Of a stretch of DNA of 16,356 bases, positions 7,262 to 14,454 are shown piece by piece (within the stretch, counting starts at the first letter, position 1; each line of letters starts with the position of its first letter). The DNA lies in the NCBI GenBank assembly GCA_016199905.1, contig JACQFU010000250.1, forward strand, positions 1 to 16,356. The letters are read 5' to 3'. Under the pieces are notes generated by a model. The model saw only the letters and a list, made by a program, of their open reading frames with translations. It had not been told where the DNA came from and made no database searches. This DNA comes from Candidatus Wallbacteria bacterium (GTDB lineage Bacteria; Muiribacteriota; UBA6191; JACPRK01). The translations under genes were made by a program, and so were the position numbers.

Positions 7262-8280
7262 GAACCGCTTGCGTGTCGGCGCTCGCACTCGCCGCGTTCG
7301 CCGCTGCCGCCGGGGCCTGGGAAGGGCACGCGGAGCTCACGCGAGAGTCGCTCCGGGATGTCGACTGGCTGGACGCCGTCGCGGCCTTGCCGGTGACGAC
7401 GCGCTCGGACCGGATAGAGCTGACGAATCCAGGCTATGCCTTCGCTTCTCGAGGCGAGCTTCCGGGGCAGACCGTGTCGGCCCGAGCGGTGCTGGAGACC
7501 TACGTCGACGAGCCGGATGGAGGAGCCAACGGCCCAGACGATTCCATGCTCCTTTCCTGGCAACAGACGTATCTGGTGCCGCTTGGCGGCAGTTCGTCCC
7601 GGCGCCTGCTGCAGACGTTTCATCCCGCCAAGAGCGTGCACTTTCCGCTCTCGGCCATCACGCTGGGCAAGGCCCCCGAACGAGCCGGGGTCTACTTTCG
7701 CGCGGCCCGCATGGCCTTCGACCGAGGCGACCCTTACTGGGGGTTTCGCTATGCGGCCTGCCTGCTTCACTACATCCAGGACGCTGCAGAGCCTTTCCAG
7801 TCGAGCGAGTCGTCGACTGTTTTCATGCTGCCGGGCGACAACGCGCCGGCAACTGCCGTGGTCCTGGCCAACTATCATCGAGTGTTCCAGGGCTGGGTCG
7901 AGCGCAGACTGGTGGACAGCGCCTACGGTCTGGTGCAGCCGTTGCGGGGCACTCAGGCCGACGACTATCGTCATCCCGATGAGGCCGTGGAGACGGTTGC
8001 CGGTCAGTCCCGCGAGCATGGCCTGTCGCTCTTCGAAGCCTGCGTCCGTTTTTTCGACCGCCGCTTTCGTCGGGCCGAGCTGCTCTCGCCGCGCGACACC
8101 GACCTGGCGCAGCTGGAGCCGGAACCTGCCGCGCAGAAGCTGGCCCGGGAGGCTCGCGAAGCGCTGCGCCGTTCGGCCCGCGCGACCCGAGGCATGCTTG
8201 CGCTGATCCGCCCGATTATCCGCGAGCGGTTCCTCGAGCCAGCAGCGCCGAGGACCAACGGCCGTCCGGGCGCGCCTTGA
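7258..8280 (+). CDS. Secreted zinc-dependent phospholipase C / P1 nuclease-fold protein with altered zinc site
   Basis: A 340-residue protein read from GTG 7258, overlapping the Tam stop (GTGA). An Ala-rich signal peptide (residues 1-20) appears to end at AGA, leaving Trp21 as the mature N-terminus, as in B. cereus phospholipase C and P1 nuclease, where the N-terminal Trp binds zinc. WEGHAELTRESL supplies the next His (H24). Candidate D87/D94/D95 and H122 follow. VYFRAARMAFDRGDPYWGFRYA leads into LLHYIQDAAEPFQ, equivalent to the family HYLGD.NQPMH motif (H171 and D175 kept, last His is Q181). ANYHRVFQGWVE corresponds to the HxxxE pair (H207 kept, Glu is Q211). In the classical numbering, ligands of Zn1 and Zn3 seem present while H128 and E146 of Zn2 are Gln. 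The protein may therefore bind fewer metals or act differently, and phospholipase activity should not be assumed. A start at GTG 7273 would damage the signal peptide. The fold assignment is my inference from motif order and spacing. Confidence 0.65.
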   Translation: MRTACVSALALAAFAAAAGAWEGHAELTRESLRDVDWLDAVAALPVTTRSDRIELTNPGYAFASRGELPGQTVSARAVLETYVDEPDGGANGPDDSMLLSWQQTYLVPLGGSSSRRLLQTFHPAKSVHFPLSAITLGKAPERAGVYFRAARMAFDRGDPYWGFRYAACLLHYIQDAAEPFQSSESSTVFMLPGDNAPATAVVLANYHRVFQGWVERRLVDSAYGLVQPLRGTQADDYRHPDEAVETVAGQSREHGLSLFEACVRFFDRRFRRAELLSPRDTDLAQLEPEPAAQKLAREAREALRRSARATRGMLALIRPIIRERFLEPAAPRTNGRPGAP

Positions 8281-8316
8281 GGACGGAGCGGCTCATGATG
8301 GCCACAGCGTGACCAG

Positions 8317-8325
8317 TGATACTAT
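8317..8325 (+). promoter_or_regulatory. Extended -10 promoter candidate ahead of the repeat-protein gene
   Basis: TGATACTAT in the 87-base gap after the phospholipase-like gene fits the extended -10 form TGnTAnnnT. A recognisable -35 is missing. Transcription would begin near 8332, about 36 nt before the ATG at 8368. The gap and this element suggest that the orphan gene starts its own transcript. Confidence 0.3.
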
Positions 8326-8367
8326 TCATGCTCGCGGCGCTCGATCGCTTTTGAGGCGTCATTTTCG

Positions 8368-9444
8368 ATGTCGCTTTCGGAAGTAAATACCAAATTCGTC
8401 CAACAGGCCGACCCTGGCCTTCACAAACGGTGGTTCGCCGACGACGAGGTCGACCTGACTGTCTGGCAAGAGGACACTGGCGCCATCACCCACTTTCAGT
8501 TCGTTCTGTGCGGTCGCGATATGATCGAGTGGGACCAGCTGCGCGGCGTACGGTTGGGCGTACTGCAGGACTCCCGCGAGAGCGGCGTCAAGGGCGCCCG
8601 CACCTACGTGCTGAAGTCCGTCCCCGATTCAAGGACCCTCAACCAGGCCCTTCGCGAATTCGAGCGCCAGAGCGACGAGCTGGACCCCCGTCTTCGCGCG
8701 TTCGTCCTCGGCGCGCTGGGCGAGCCCCTCGGCATCGAATTCAGACCGCCGGCCCCATCCGAGGAACGACACCGGCTCGTGGCGTCGCCTCCAGCTGCCG
8801 CGCCCGTGCTGCCCACGACGCTAGAGACAGCCGTGCTGTCGATCCGCCTGATGACCCCCTATCGGATCAAGCAGGCGCTCGAGGAGCACGCCGCGCAAGG
8901 CTGGGAGTTGCTGGCGCTCGGCGGCAATGTGGCCCTGTTCCAGCGGGATGTCGGAGGCGAACGGATCGATACGACTTACGACATCCGCTCCATAACTTTG
9001 CGCTTGCCGCACCAGATCAAGGCGCTGCTCAATTCCAGCGGCGGCGAAGGGCGCAAGCTGGGCGGCGTCGGTCCCAATTTCGCCTTCTTCAAGCGGGCCC
9101 ACAACCGTCCCCACAAGCAACGCGAGTTCGACATGGATTCCATAACACTCAGCACCGTCCGAGACATCGACGCGCTGCTCGATCGGCGCGGCCGAAAGCG
9201 CTGGGCCCTCACGGGGATGGGCAAGAACTTCGCGTTCTTCGAGCGCACGCTGCGTCCCGAGGAGGGCCCCCCGGGCTGGGAGCACAAGAGCCTGCGATTC
9301 TCCACGCTGACCATGATCCCCGCGTTGCTCGGCAAGATGGTCGAGCGATTGAACTGCGAGATCGCGGAGGGCTGGCGACCTTGCGCGCTCCGCGCGGGCT
9401 ACGTATTCCTCAGGCGGCCGTCGAGCGGCGAGCCCCAAGTCTAG
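8368..9444 (+). CDS. Unrecognised protein with four degenerate ~50-residue DUF4177-like repeats
   Basis: A 358-residue soluble protein with no signal peptide or membrane helix. Residues 1 to about 125 form one domain that I cannot name; it contains LHKRWFADDEVDLTVWQED, FQFVLCGRDMIEWDQL and a later stretch GARTYVLKSVP. A Pro/Ala linker (about 126-150) follows. The rest is four copies of one unit, at about 154-193, 203-243, 253-293 and 304-350. Each has a beta strand (SIRL, SITLR, SITLS, SLRFS), a helix ending in ALL or a similar turn, a G.GW/RxL turn, and a closing strand of the type GxNFAFFxR (NVALFQR, NFAFFKR, NFAFFER, YVFLRR). One such unit resembles DUF4177, small bacterial domains with an 'EGWEL...FKR' pattern, but four in a row is unusual. 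The ATG at 8368 has only a weak TGAGG upstream. The stop is TAG, the only one ending a complete gene here. Function is unknown; a binding or scaffold role is possible. Confidence 0.7.
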   Translation: MSLSEVNTKFVQQADPGLHKRWFADDEVDLTVWQEDTGAITHFQFVLCGRDMIEWDQLRGVRLGVLQDSRESGVKGARTYVLKSVPDSRTLNQALREFERQSDELDPRLRAFVLGALGEPLGIEFRPPAPSEERHRLVASPPAAAPVLPTTLETAVLSIRLMTPYRIKQALEEHAAQGWELLALGGNVALFQRDVGGERIDTTYDIRSITLRLPHQIKALLNSSGGEGRKLGGVGPNFAFFKRAHNRPHKQREFDMDSITLSTVRDIDALLDRRGRKRWALTGMGKNFAFFERTLRPEEGPPGWEHKSLRFSTLTMIPALLGKMVERLNCEIAEGWRPCALRAGYVFLRRPSSGEPQV

Positions 9445-9577
9445 ACAACGCGACACAATCGATCCAGGGGAGCATTCCCTCGGCGCGACAGCTGGAGGCC
9501 AACAGCCGCAGCCTCTGAAGCCGCGTCACGACTTGGTGCAGCGAGAAGTGGACCGCGGCAGGCAATTGGCCGATCGT

Positions 9578-9585
9578 GCTACCGT
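9578..9585 (+). promoter_or_regulatory. Possible extended -10 of a leaderless or near-leaderless sirtuin transcript
   Basis: GCTACCGT is preceded by TG (TGCTACCGT, 9577-9585) and ends 7 bases before the favoured GTG start at 9593. A transcript starting about 7 bases downstream of this box would begin at the start codon. No clear -35 and no Shine-Dalgarno sequence are present. The same arrangement recurs at the GNAT gene. Confidence 0.28.
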
Positions 9586-9592
9586 GTGCCGC

Positions 9593-10360
9593 GTGGGGCC
9601 TCTTGACCAGCTCATCCGTATCCTGGCTGCGACCCACCGCGTGCTGGTGCTGACCGGCGCTGGAATCTCGACGGCAAGCGGGATTCCCGACTTCCGGGGA
9701 CCTCAGGGGATCTGGAAGAAACGCCAGCCCGTTTACTTCCAAGAGTTCCTGGCCAGCGAAGACAAGCGGGTGGAGTACTGGGACTACAAGGCCGAAGGTT
9801 GGGAGGCGTTCCGCGCGGCGAAGCCCAACACCGTACACCTGGCGCTGGCGCGGCTGGAGAAACTGGGCAGGGTCGGGGCCATCGTCACTCAAAACATCGA
9901 CGGACTCCATCAGGAGGCGGGCTCCAGCGCGGAGAAGGTCGTCGAAGTGCACGGGACCAACCGCAGCCTGGAGTGCGTCGACTGCGGCAAGAGAAGCGAC
10001 CCGGACACCGCAGTCGCGTGGTTCAGAAAAGAGCGGCGGACGCCCGCGTGCGAGTGCGGCGGCTGGCTCAAGTTCGCCACCATCAGTTTCGGCCAGGCGC
10101 TGAGACCGGAGGTGGTCTCCCGAGCCGTCCGTGAGGCCCAAGAGGCCGACGCCGCCCTTTCGCTCGGCTCGACGCTCTCGGTTCAACCCGCGGCCGGCAT
10201 TCCGCTTCTGGTGGCCCGGCGAGGGTTGCCCTACGCGGTCGTCAACCGCGGCGAAACCGATCACGACCGCGTCGCCACCCTGCGGATCGAGGGCGACGTC
10301 GGCGACTTTGTTCCGGCGGCGGTGCAAGCTCTCGAGCGAGAGGCGGAGGCGCGCGCGTGA
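9593..10360 (+). CDS. cobB: Sirtuin-family NAD-dependent protein deacylase
   Basis: A 255-residue cytoplasmic enzyme that removes acyl groups from lysines using NAD+, producing O-acyl-ADP-ribose and nicotinamide. The full sirtuin set is present (numbered from 9593): TGAGIS (21-26), GIPDFRGP (30-37), TQNIDGLH (99-106), the catalytic His in VEVHGT (H120), a zinc site C128-x2-C131 and C153-x-C155, and the late GSTLSVQPAAGIP loop. FGQAL replaces the more usual FGE.LP after the zinc module. The start is uncertain. GTG 9593 gives the usual short lead of about 20 residues before the GAGIS loop; the frame is open back to a TTG at 9533, which would add 20 poorly conserved residues. The stop overlaps the GTG of the symporter gene (GTGA), so the two are translationally coupled. 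Likely targets include acyl-CoA synthetases or enzymes of the neighbouring pathway; this is inference. I use the symbol cobB in the broad sense of bacterial sirtuin. Confidence 0.9.
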   Translation: MGPLDQLIRILAATHRVLVLTGAGISTASGIPDFRGPQGIWKKRQPVYFQEFLASEDKRVEYWDYKAEGWEAFRAAKPNTVHLALARLEKLGRVGAIVTQNIDGLHQEAGSSAEKVVEVHGTNRSLECVDCGKRSDPDTAVAWFRKERRTPACECGGWLKFATISFGQALRPEVVSRAVREAQEADAALSLGSTLSVQPAAGIPLLVARRGLPYAVVNRGETDHDRVATLRIEGDVGDFVPAAVQALEREAEARA

Positions 10361-12141
10361 CCCTGACAGCCATCGATTGGTCCATCATGCTGGTCTACCT
10401 GGCGTTCGTGCTGGGTATCGGCTTCGTCGTGAAGCGCTTCATGCGCTCCAGTGAGGACTTCTTCCTGGCCGGCAGGGCGCTGCCTGCCTGGGTCTGCGGC
10501 CTGGCCTTCATCAGCGCCAACCTGGGCGCCCAAGAGGTCATCGGGATGGCCGCCAGCGGCGCCAAGTACGGCATCGCCACCAGCCACTTCTATTGGGTGG
10601 GCGCCATTCCGGCGATGGTCTTCGTCGGGGTCTTCATGATGCCGTTCTACTACGGCTCCAGGGCCCGTTCGGTGCCCGAGTACCTGCGGCTGCGCTTCGA
10701 CGAAAAGACCCGCGCCGTCAACGCGTTCTCGTTCGCGGTGATGACCGTTTTCTCGAGCGGCGTCTCGATGTACGCGATGGCCAAGTTGCTCCAGACGCTC
10801 AAGCTGCTCGACGCCCCGTTGGCGGCGCTGGGACTCAGGGCCGCCTGGGCTTTTCACCTGTCCATCCTGGCGTCGGCGCTGATCGTCCTGGCGTACACCT
10901 TTCTAGGTGGTCTCACCAGCGCCATCTACAATGAAGTCCTCCAGTTCTTCTTGATCGTCGCGGGCTTCCTGCCGCTCGTGCTCCTGGGCCTGGCCGACAC
11001 CGGGGGCTGGACGGGCCTCAAGGCCAAGCTCCCCGAGGGGATGGTGCACTCCTGGAAGGGAATGGCTCACGCGTCCACGAACCCACTCGGAGTCGAGTGG
11101 TTCGGGATGGTGATGGGTCTCGGATTCGTTCTATCCTTTGGGTACTGGTGCACCGACTTCCTCGTGGTGCAACGCGCGATGGCAGCCCACTCCGTCAGCG
11201 CGGCGCGCCGCACTCCCCTCATCGCGGCGCTGCCCAAGATGTTCTTCCCCTTCCTCGTCATCCTCCCCGGGCTGATCGCGGTCTCACTGCCCGCGCCGAA
11301 AGGCTCTCCGGTTCTCGTGGCATCCGACGGCGCCTCCGGGGCGACGATGGGGATCATCCCGCCCAAGTTCGACGATCGCGGCGCGCCCGTGCTCGACCGC
11401 GACGGCAAGATCGAGTTCGACTACGACCTGGCCATCCCGCAATTGCTGCTTCACTACCTCCCCCACGGCCTCCTGGGACTGGGCCTCACGGCGCTGCTGG
11501 CCAGCTTCATGTCCGGGATGGCCGGCAACGTTACCGCCTTCAACACCGTCTGGACCTACGACATCTACCAGTCCTACATCCGACCCAACGCCTCCGACGA
11601 GCACTATCTCCGGGTAGGCCGGATGGCTACGGTGGGCGGAATCGGTTTGTCCGTGGCAGCCGCCTACGTGGCCACCCGGTTCAACAACATCATGGACATG
11701 CTGCAGCTGGTCTTCGCCTTCGTGAACGCCCCCGTATTCGCGACGTTCCTGCTCGGCATGTTCTGGAAGCGCGCCACCGGGCACGGGGCCTTCACGGGTC
11801 TGGTTTCCGGCACGCTCGCAGCGGCGGCCCACCACGGCCTGACCCTCCCGGCCGGCGCCGCAAGCGGCTTCAAGGGGGGGTGGCTCACGGTGCTTCACCA
11901 GTATCCGAGCGAGATGGCCCAGAACTTCTGGACGGCCATCTTCGCCTGGTCCGCGTGCTTCGCGGTCACCATCGCGGTCAGTCTGCTCACGTCCCCGCGC
12001 CCCGACTCCGAGCTGGTCGGCCTGGTTTACTCGCTGACGGCGAAGCCGGCCGAGGACGACTTGCCTTGGTTCGAACGGCCGGCTCCGCTCGGCGCAATCG
12101 TTCTGGGCCTGACCGCTGTCCTGAACGTCGTCTTCTGGTGA
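10357..12141 (+). CDS. Sodium:solute symporter (SSS family) permease
   Basis: A 594-residue polytopic membrane protein with about 13-14 helices. The N-terminal half carries DWSIMLVYLAFVLGIGF (helix 1), the conserved SSEDFFLAGRALPAWVCGLAFISANLG segment and the GMAASGAKYGI turn. ARSVPEYLRLRFD follows and then a central core containing FLGGLTSAIYNEVLQFF. LLASFMSGMAGNVTAFNTVWTYDIYQ is the helix-8-like region that helps form the sodium site in vSGLT-type proteins. A hydrophilic insert of about 40 residues (FDDRGAPVLDRDGKIEFDYD) lies between two helices before this region. The SSS family imports sugars, amino acids, organic acids or vitamins with Na+; the sequence does not name the solute. The GTG start overlaps the sirtuin stop by 4 nt. 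A 64-residue membrane protein follows after 11 nt and probably works with it. The GABA-type catabolic genes downstream make an omega-amino acid, amide or organic-acid substrate plausible. Confidence 0.9.
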   Translation: MTLTAIDWSIMLVYLAFVLGIGFVVKRFMRSSEDFFLAGRALPAWVCGLAFISANLGAQEVIGMAASGAKYGIATSHFYWVGAIPAMVFVGVFMMPFYYGSRARSVPEYLRLRFDEKTRAVNAFSFAVMTVFSSGVSMYAMAKLLQTLKLLDAPLAALGLRAAWAFHLSILASALIVLAYTFLGGLTSAIYNEVLQFFLIVAGFLPLVLLGLADTGGWTGLKAKLPEGMVHSWKGMAHASTNPLGVEWFGMVMGLGFVLSFGYWCTDFLVVQRAMAAHSVSAARRTPLIAALPKMFFPFLVILPGLIAVSLPAPKGSPVLVASDGASGATMGIIPPKFDDRGAPVLDRDGKIEFDYDLAIPQLLLHYLPHGLLGLGLTALLASFMSGMAGNVTAFNTVWTYDIYQSYIRPNASDEHYLRVGRMATVGGIGLSVAAAYVATRFNNIMDMLQLVFAFVNAPVFATFLLGMFWKRATGHGAFTGLVSGTLAAAAHHGLTLPAGAASGFKGGWLTVLHQYPSEMAQNFWTAIFAWSACFAVTIAVSLLTSPRPDSELVGLVYSLTAKPAEDDLPWFERPAPLGAIVLGLTAVLNVVFW

Positions 12142-12149
12142 GGAGGAGG
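12141..12149 (+). promoter_or_regulatory. Very strong Shine-Dalgarno sequence for the 64-residue protein
   Basis: AGGAGGAGG begins right at the end of the symporter stop codon and stands 3-6 bases before the ATG at 12153. It is by far the strongest ribosome binding site in the window and suggests that the small protein is made in excess of the symporter. Confidence 0.75.
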
Positions 12150-12152
12150 AAC

Positions 12153-12347
12153 ATGGGCCTCGATATCCGGATTCCGATCGGCGCGATGTTCGGCACGCTG
12201 GGCCTTCTTCTGACCGGCTACGGCGTCTTCGCCGATCCCGTCCTCAACACGCGCCCACTCGGCGTCAACGTCAACCTGTGGTGGGGACTGGTTCTCCTGG
12301 CTTTCGGCGCCGGCATGCTCCACTTCGGCCGCAAGCGCTCGGCTTGA
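12153..12347 (+). CDS. Small two-helix membrane protein, probable SSS symporter accessory subunit
   Basis: A 64-residue protein beginning MGLDIRIPIGAMFG and ending HFGRKRSA. Two hydrophobic helices (about 8-25 and 42-57) are joined by a short loop, FADPVLNTRPLGVNVN, with NLWWG at the start of helix 2 and a basic tail. It begins 11 nt after the symporter stop with an excellent ribosome binding site, so co-expression is clear. Small membrane partners encoded directly after symporters are known in several transporter families (for example MetS with NSS transporters and YhdT with PanF). I recall similar short proteins called symporter small accessory proteins in some high-GC phyla. Its role in stability, targeting or regulation of the symporter is inferred from position. 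Confidence 0.78.
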   Translation: MGLDIRIPIGAMFGTLGLLLTGYGVFADPVLNTRPLGVNVNLWWGLVLLAFGAGMLHFGRKRSA

Positions 12348-12398
12348 TGCCGAACGGTGACGACGGAGCGGCAGACGTGTGTTTCTTCTCCGCTTTTT

Positions 12399-12407
12399 TG
12401 CTATCGT
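12399..12407 (+). promoter_or_regulatory. Possible extended -10 of a near-leaderless GNAT/gabT operon transcript
   Basis: TGCTATCGT follows a run of six T (12394-12399) and ends 9 bases before the ATG at 12417, with no Shine-Dalgarno sequence in between. It looks like the box before the sirtuin gene. Transcription from it would begin within a few bases of the start codon. No clear -35 is seen, so confidence is low. Confidence 0.3.
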
Positions 12408-12416
12408 GCTCTCTCA

Positions 12417-13070
12417 ATGCCCTACCGTCGCGTATTGAAATCAGGCCTCGTCATCGCCTCCACCGCGCCCGGGCACGCCGCACAGTTGGAGAGACTGCAG
12501 GAAGTCGTCTTTCCCACGCTCGCCCCCGAGCAGCGCTTCCGGGCGCCCCATTACTTCAAGCACATCGAGCTGTTTCCTGAGGGCCAGTTCGTCGGCCTGG
12601 ACGGCGACACCGTGGTCGCGATGACCAGCACCGTCCGGCTCGACTTCGATTTCGAGCACTTCGGCCACGGTTTCGACGACATCATCCAGGGAGGCTGGAT
12701 GACGTCGCACCAGCCGGGCGGCTCCTGGCTCTACGGCGCCGACATCGGGACCCGTCCGGATTATCGGCACCGCGGCCTGGCGCGCGGCCTCTACGCGGCG
12801 CGTCATGAAACAGTCCGCAGCCTGGGACTCGCCGGCCAGGTCACGGTCGGAATGATGAGCGGATTCGGCGCGCGCAAGAACGAGATGTCCGCCCAGGAGT
12901 ACTACGAGGGGCTGAAGGCCGGCCGCATCGTCGACCCGACCATAAGCGCCCAGATGCGTATCGGATTCCAGATCGGGGGCTTGATCCCCGATTACCTGCA
13001 CGACCCGGTCTGCGACAACTACGGCGTCTGCCTCGTCCTGGATGCGGCGCACGAAGTCCGGCCCGAGTGA
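12417..13070 (+). CDS. GNAT-family N-acetyltransferase
   Basis: A 217-residue acyltransferase. The acetyl-CoA binding motif A is seen as GTRPDYRHRGLARGLYAARHE (about 112-132 of this frame, with RHRGLA in the R/Q-x-x-G-x-G/A position), preceded by a strand SWLYGADI and followed by a long C-terminal half ending in a strand NYGVCLVLD. The N-terminal half, with LFPEGQFVGLDGDTVVAMTSTVRLD, looks like the GNAT domain that in other bacteria is fused to a carbon-nitrogen hydrolase (the YhcX-like two-domain proteins). Here it stands alone, and an amidohydrolase of a different fold is encoded two genes downstream. The ATG at 12417 is preferred; a GTG at 12357 would add 20 low-quality residues. It lies 27 nt before gabT, so it probably acts in or on the same pathway, for example by acetylating an amine intermediate or a protein. 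The acceptor is unknown. Confidence 0.8.
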   Translation: MPYRRVLKSGLVIASTAPGHAAQLERLQEVVFPTLAPEQRFRAPHYFKHIELFPEGQFVGLDGDTVVAMTSTVRLDFDFEHFGHGFDDIIQGGWMTSHQPGGSWLYGADIGTRPDYRHRGLARGLYAARHETVRSLGLAGQVTVGMMSGFGARKNEMSAQEYYEGLKAGRIVDPTISAQMRIGFQIGGLIPDYLHDPVCDNYGVCLVLDAAHEVRPE

Positions 13071-13097
13071 CGCCTTTGCGAGGAGCTGAGCGAGAAC

Positions 13098-14450
13098 GTG
13101 GGCTTCATCCGCCTGAAAACCGAAATTCCCGGTCCCAGAAGCCGCGAGATCCTCGCCCGGCGGGCCGCCGCCGTCTGTTCCGGCCTTGGCAAGGCCACCC
13201 AGGTCGTGCTCGCCAGCGGGCGCGGTGCGCTGGTCGAGGATGTGGACGGGAACACGCTGATCGATCTGGCCGGCGGTATCGGAATGCTCGCCGCGGGCCA
13301 CAGCCCCCCGGAGGTGGTCGACGCGATCCACGCGGCTGCCCGGCAGATGATCCACCCCAGCGCCCTCGTGGTCACCTTCGAGTCTTTCGTCCGGGTCTGC
13401 GAGGTGTTGAACGAGATCGCCCCCGGGAACTTTCCCAAGAAGTCCCTGCTCGCCAACACCGGCGCGGAGGCCGTCGAGAATGCGATCAAGCTCGCTCGCG
13501 CCTACACGGGCCGCCCGGCCGTGATCTGCTTCCAAGGCGCTTACCACGGCCGTACGCCGCTGACCATGACGCTCACGAGCAAGTACGGCCTCTTCAAGAA
13601 GAGCTTCGGTCCGTTCGCGCCGGAGGTGTACCGGCTGCCCGCGCCCAACGTCTACCGCACTCCGGAGGGAATGACTCCAGACCAGCACGTCTCGTGGTGT
13701 TGCCAGAACCTGGAGAACGCGCTCGTCTCGCACGTCGACCCCTCGGCCCTGGCCGCCATCATTTTTGAGCCGGTGCAAGGCGAAGCGGGATTCATCCCCC
13801 TGCCCCACGCCTTCGTCGCGAAGATCCGCGAGATCTGCGACCGCCACCAGATCGTCATGATCGCCGACGAAGTCCAGTCCGGCTTCGGCAGGACGGGCAG
13901 GCTCTTCGCCATCGAACACTACGAGGGTATCGTGCCCGACCTGATGGTCACAGCCAAGTCGATCGCCTCGGGGATGCCGATCAGCGCGGTCACGGGCAAG
14001 GCCGAGATCGTGGACGCCACCCACCTGGGCGGAGTCGGCGGCACCTACGGCGGCGCCCCCGTCACCTGCGCGGCCGCTCTCGCCACCATCGAGCTGATCC
14101 GCAAGCCCGGCTTCCTCGAGCATGCTCGCCGGCTGGGCGAGGTGATGCGCGAAACGATGGAGGGCTGGAAATCCGACTGCTCTTTGGTCGGGGACGTGCG
14201 CGGCCTGGGGCCGATGATGCTCGTGGAGCTGGTGCTCGATCGCCAGAAGAAAACGCCGGCGATGCAGCAGACCGTCGACGTGATCGCCAAGACCTCCGCC
14301 GGCGGCGTCCTGGCGATGCGCGCGGGCCTCTACAGCAACTGCGTGCGCCTGTTGCCCCCGCTGGTGATCACCGAGGAGCAGCTACGCGAGGCCCTCGGCG
14401 TGCTCGAGCGCGCGATACGCCGGACGGGCGAACAGATCCGGGCGAGTTGA
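13098..14450 (+). CDS. gabT: GabT-like class III aminotransferase (4-aminobutyrate aminotransferase family)
   Basis: A 450-residue PLP enzyme that moves the amino group of an omega-amino acid, most likely GABA or a close analogue, to 2-oxoglutarate and leaves a semialdehyde. It acts in the cytoplasm as a dimer or tetramer. Visible marks are LANTGAEAVENAIKLAR (118-134), FQGAYHGRT (145-153), the EPVQGEAGF strand (224-232), IADEVQSGFGRTG (255-267, D257 pairs with the pyridine nitrogen) and VTAKSIASGMPISAVTG with the Schiff-base lysine K287. GGVGGTYGGAPVTCAAALA matches the phosphate-binding loop of GabT-type enzymes. Length and motif order fit GabT rather than ornithine or acetylornithine aminotransferase. 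The GTG start at 13098 follows AGGAG at 13081-13085, rather far away (12 nt). It stands 4 nt before the amidohydrolase gene, and a GabD-like dehydrogenase comes after that, which supports a GABA-type role. Beta-alanine or 5-aminovalerate remain possible. Confidence 0.88.
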   Translation: MGFIRLKTEIPGPRSREILARRAAAVCSGLGKATQVVLASGRGALVEDVDGNTLIDLAGGIGMLAAGHSPPEVVDAIHAAARQMIHPSALVVTFESFVRVCEVLNEIAPGNFPKKSLLANTGAEAVENAIKLARAYTGRPAVICFQGAYHGRTPLTMTLTSKYGLFKKSFGPFAPEVYRLPAPNVYRTPEGMTPDQHVSWCCQNLENALVSHVDPSALAAIIFEPVQGEAGFIPLPHAFVAKIREICDRHQIVMIADEVQSGFGRTGRLFAIEHYEGIVPDLMVTAKSIASGMPISAVTGKAEIVDATHLGGVGGTYGGAPVTCAAALATIELIRKPGFLEHARRLGEVMRETMEGWKSDCSLVGDVRGLGPMMLVELVLDRQKKTPAMQQTVDVIAKTSAGGVLAMRAGLYSNCVRLLPPLVITEEQLREALGVLERAIRRTGEQIRAS

Positions 14451-14454
14451 CGGC

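Noticed and set aside
8328..8354. Eight-codon ATG frame just after the extended -10 candidate, as a leader peptide
   Set aside because: No codon bias towards one amino acid, no attenuator-like stem and no T-run, and a frame this short is expected by chance.
9464..9482. AGGGGA/TTCCCT inverted repeat after the repeat-protein gene, as a terminator
   Set aside because: The stem is only 5-6 pairs with a wobble pair and there is no T-run after it.
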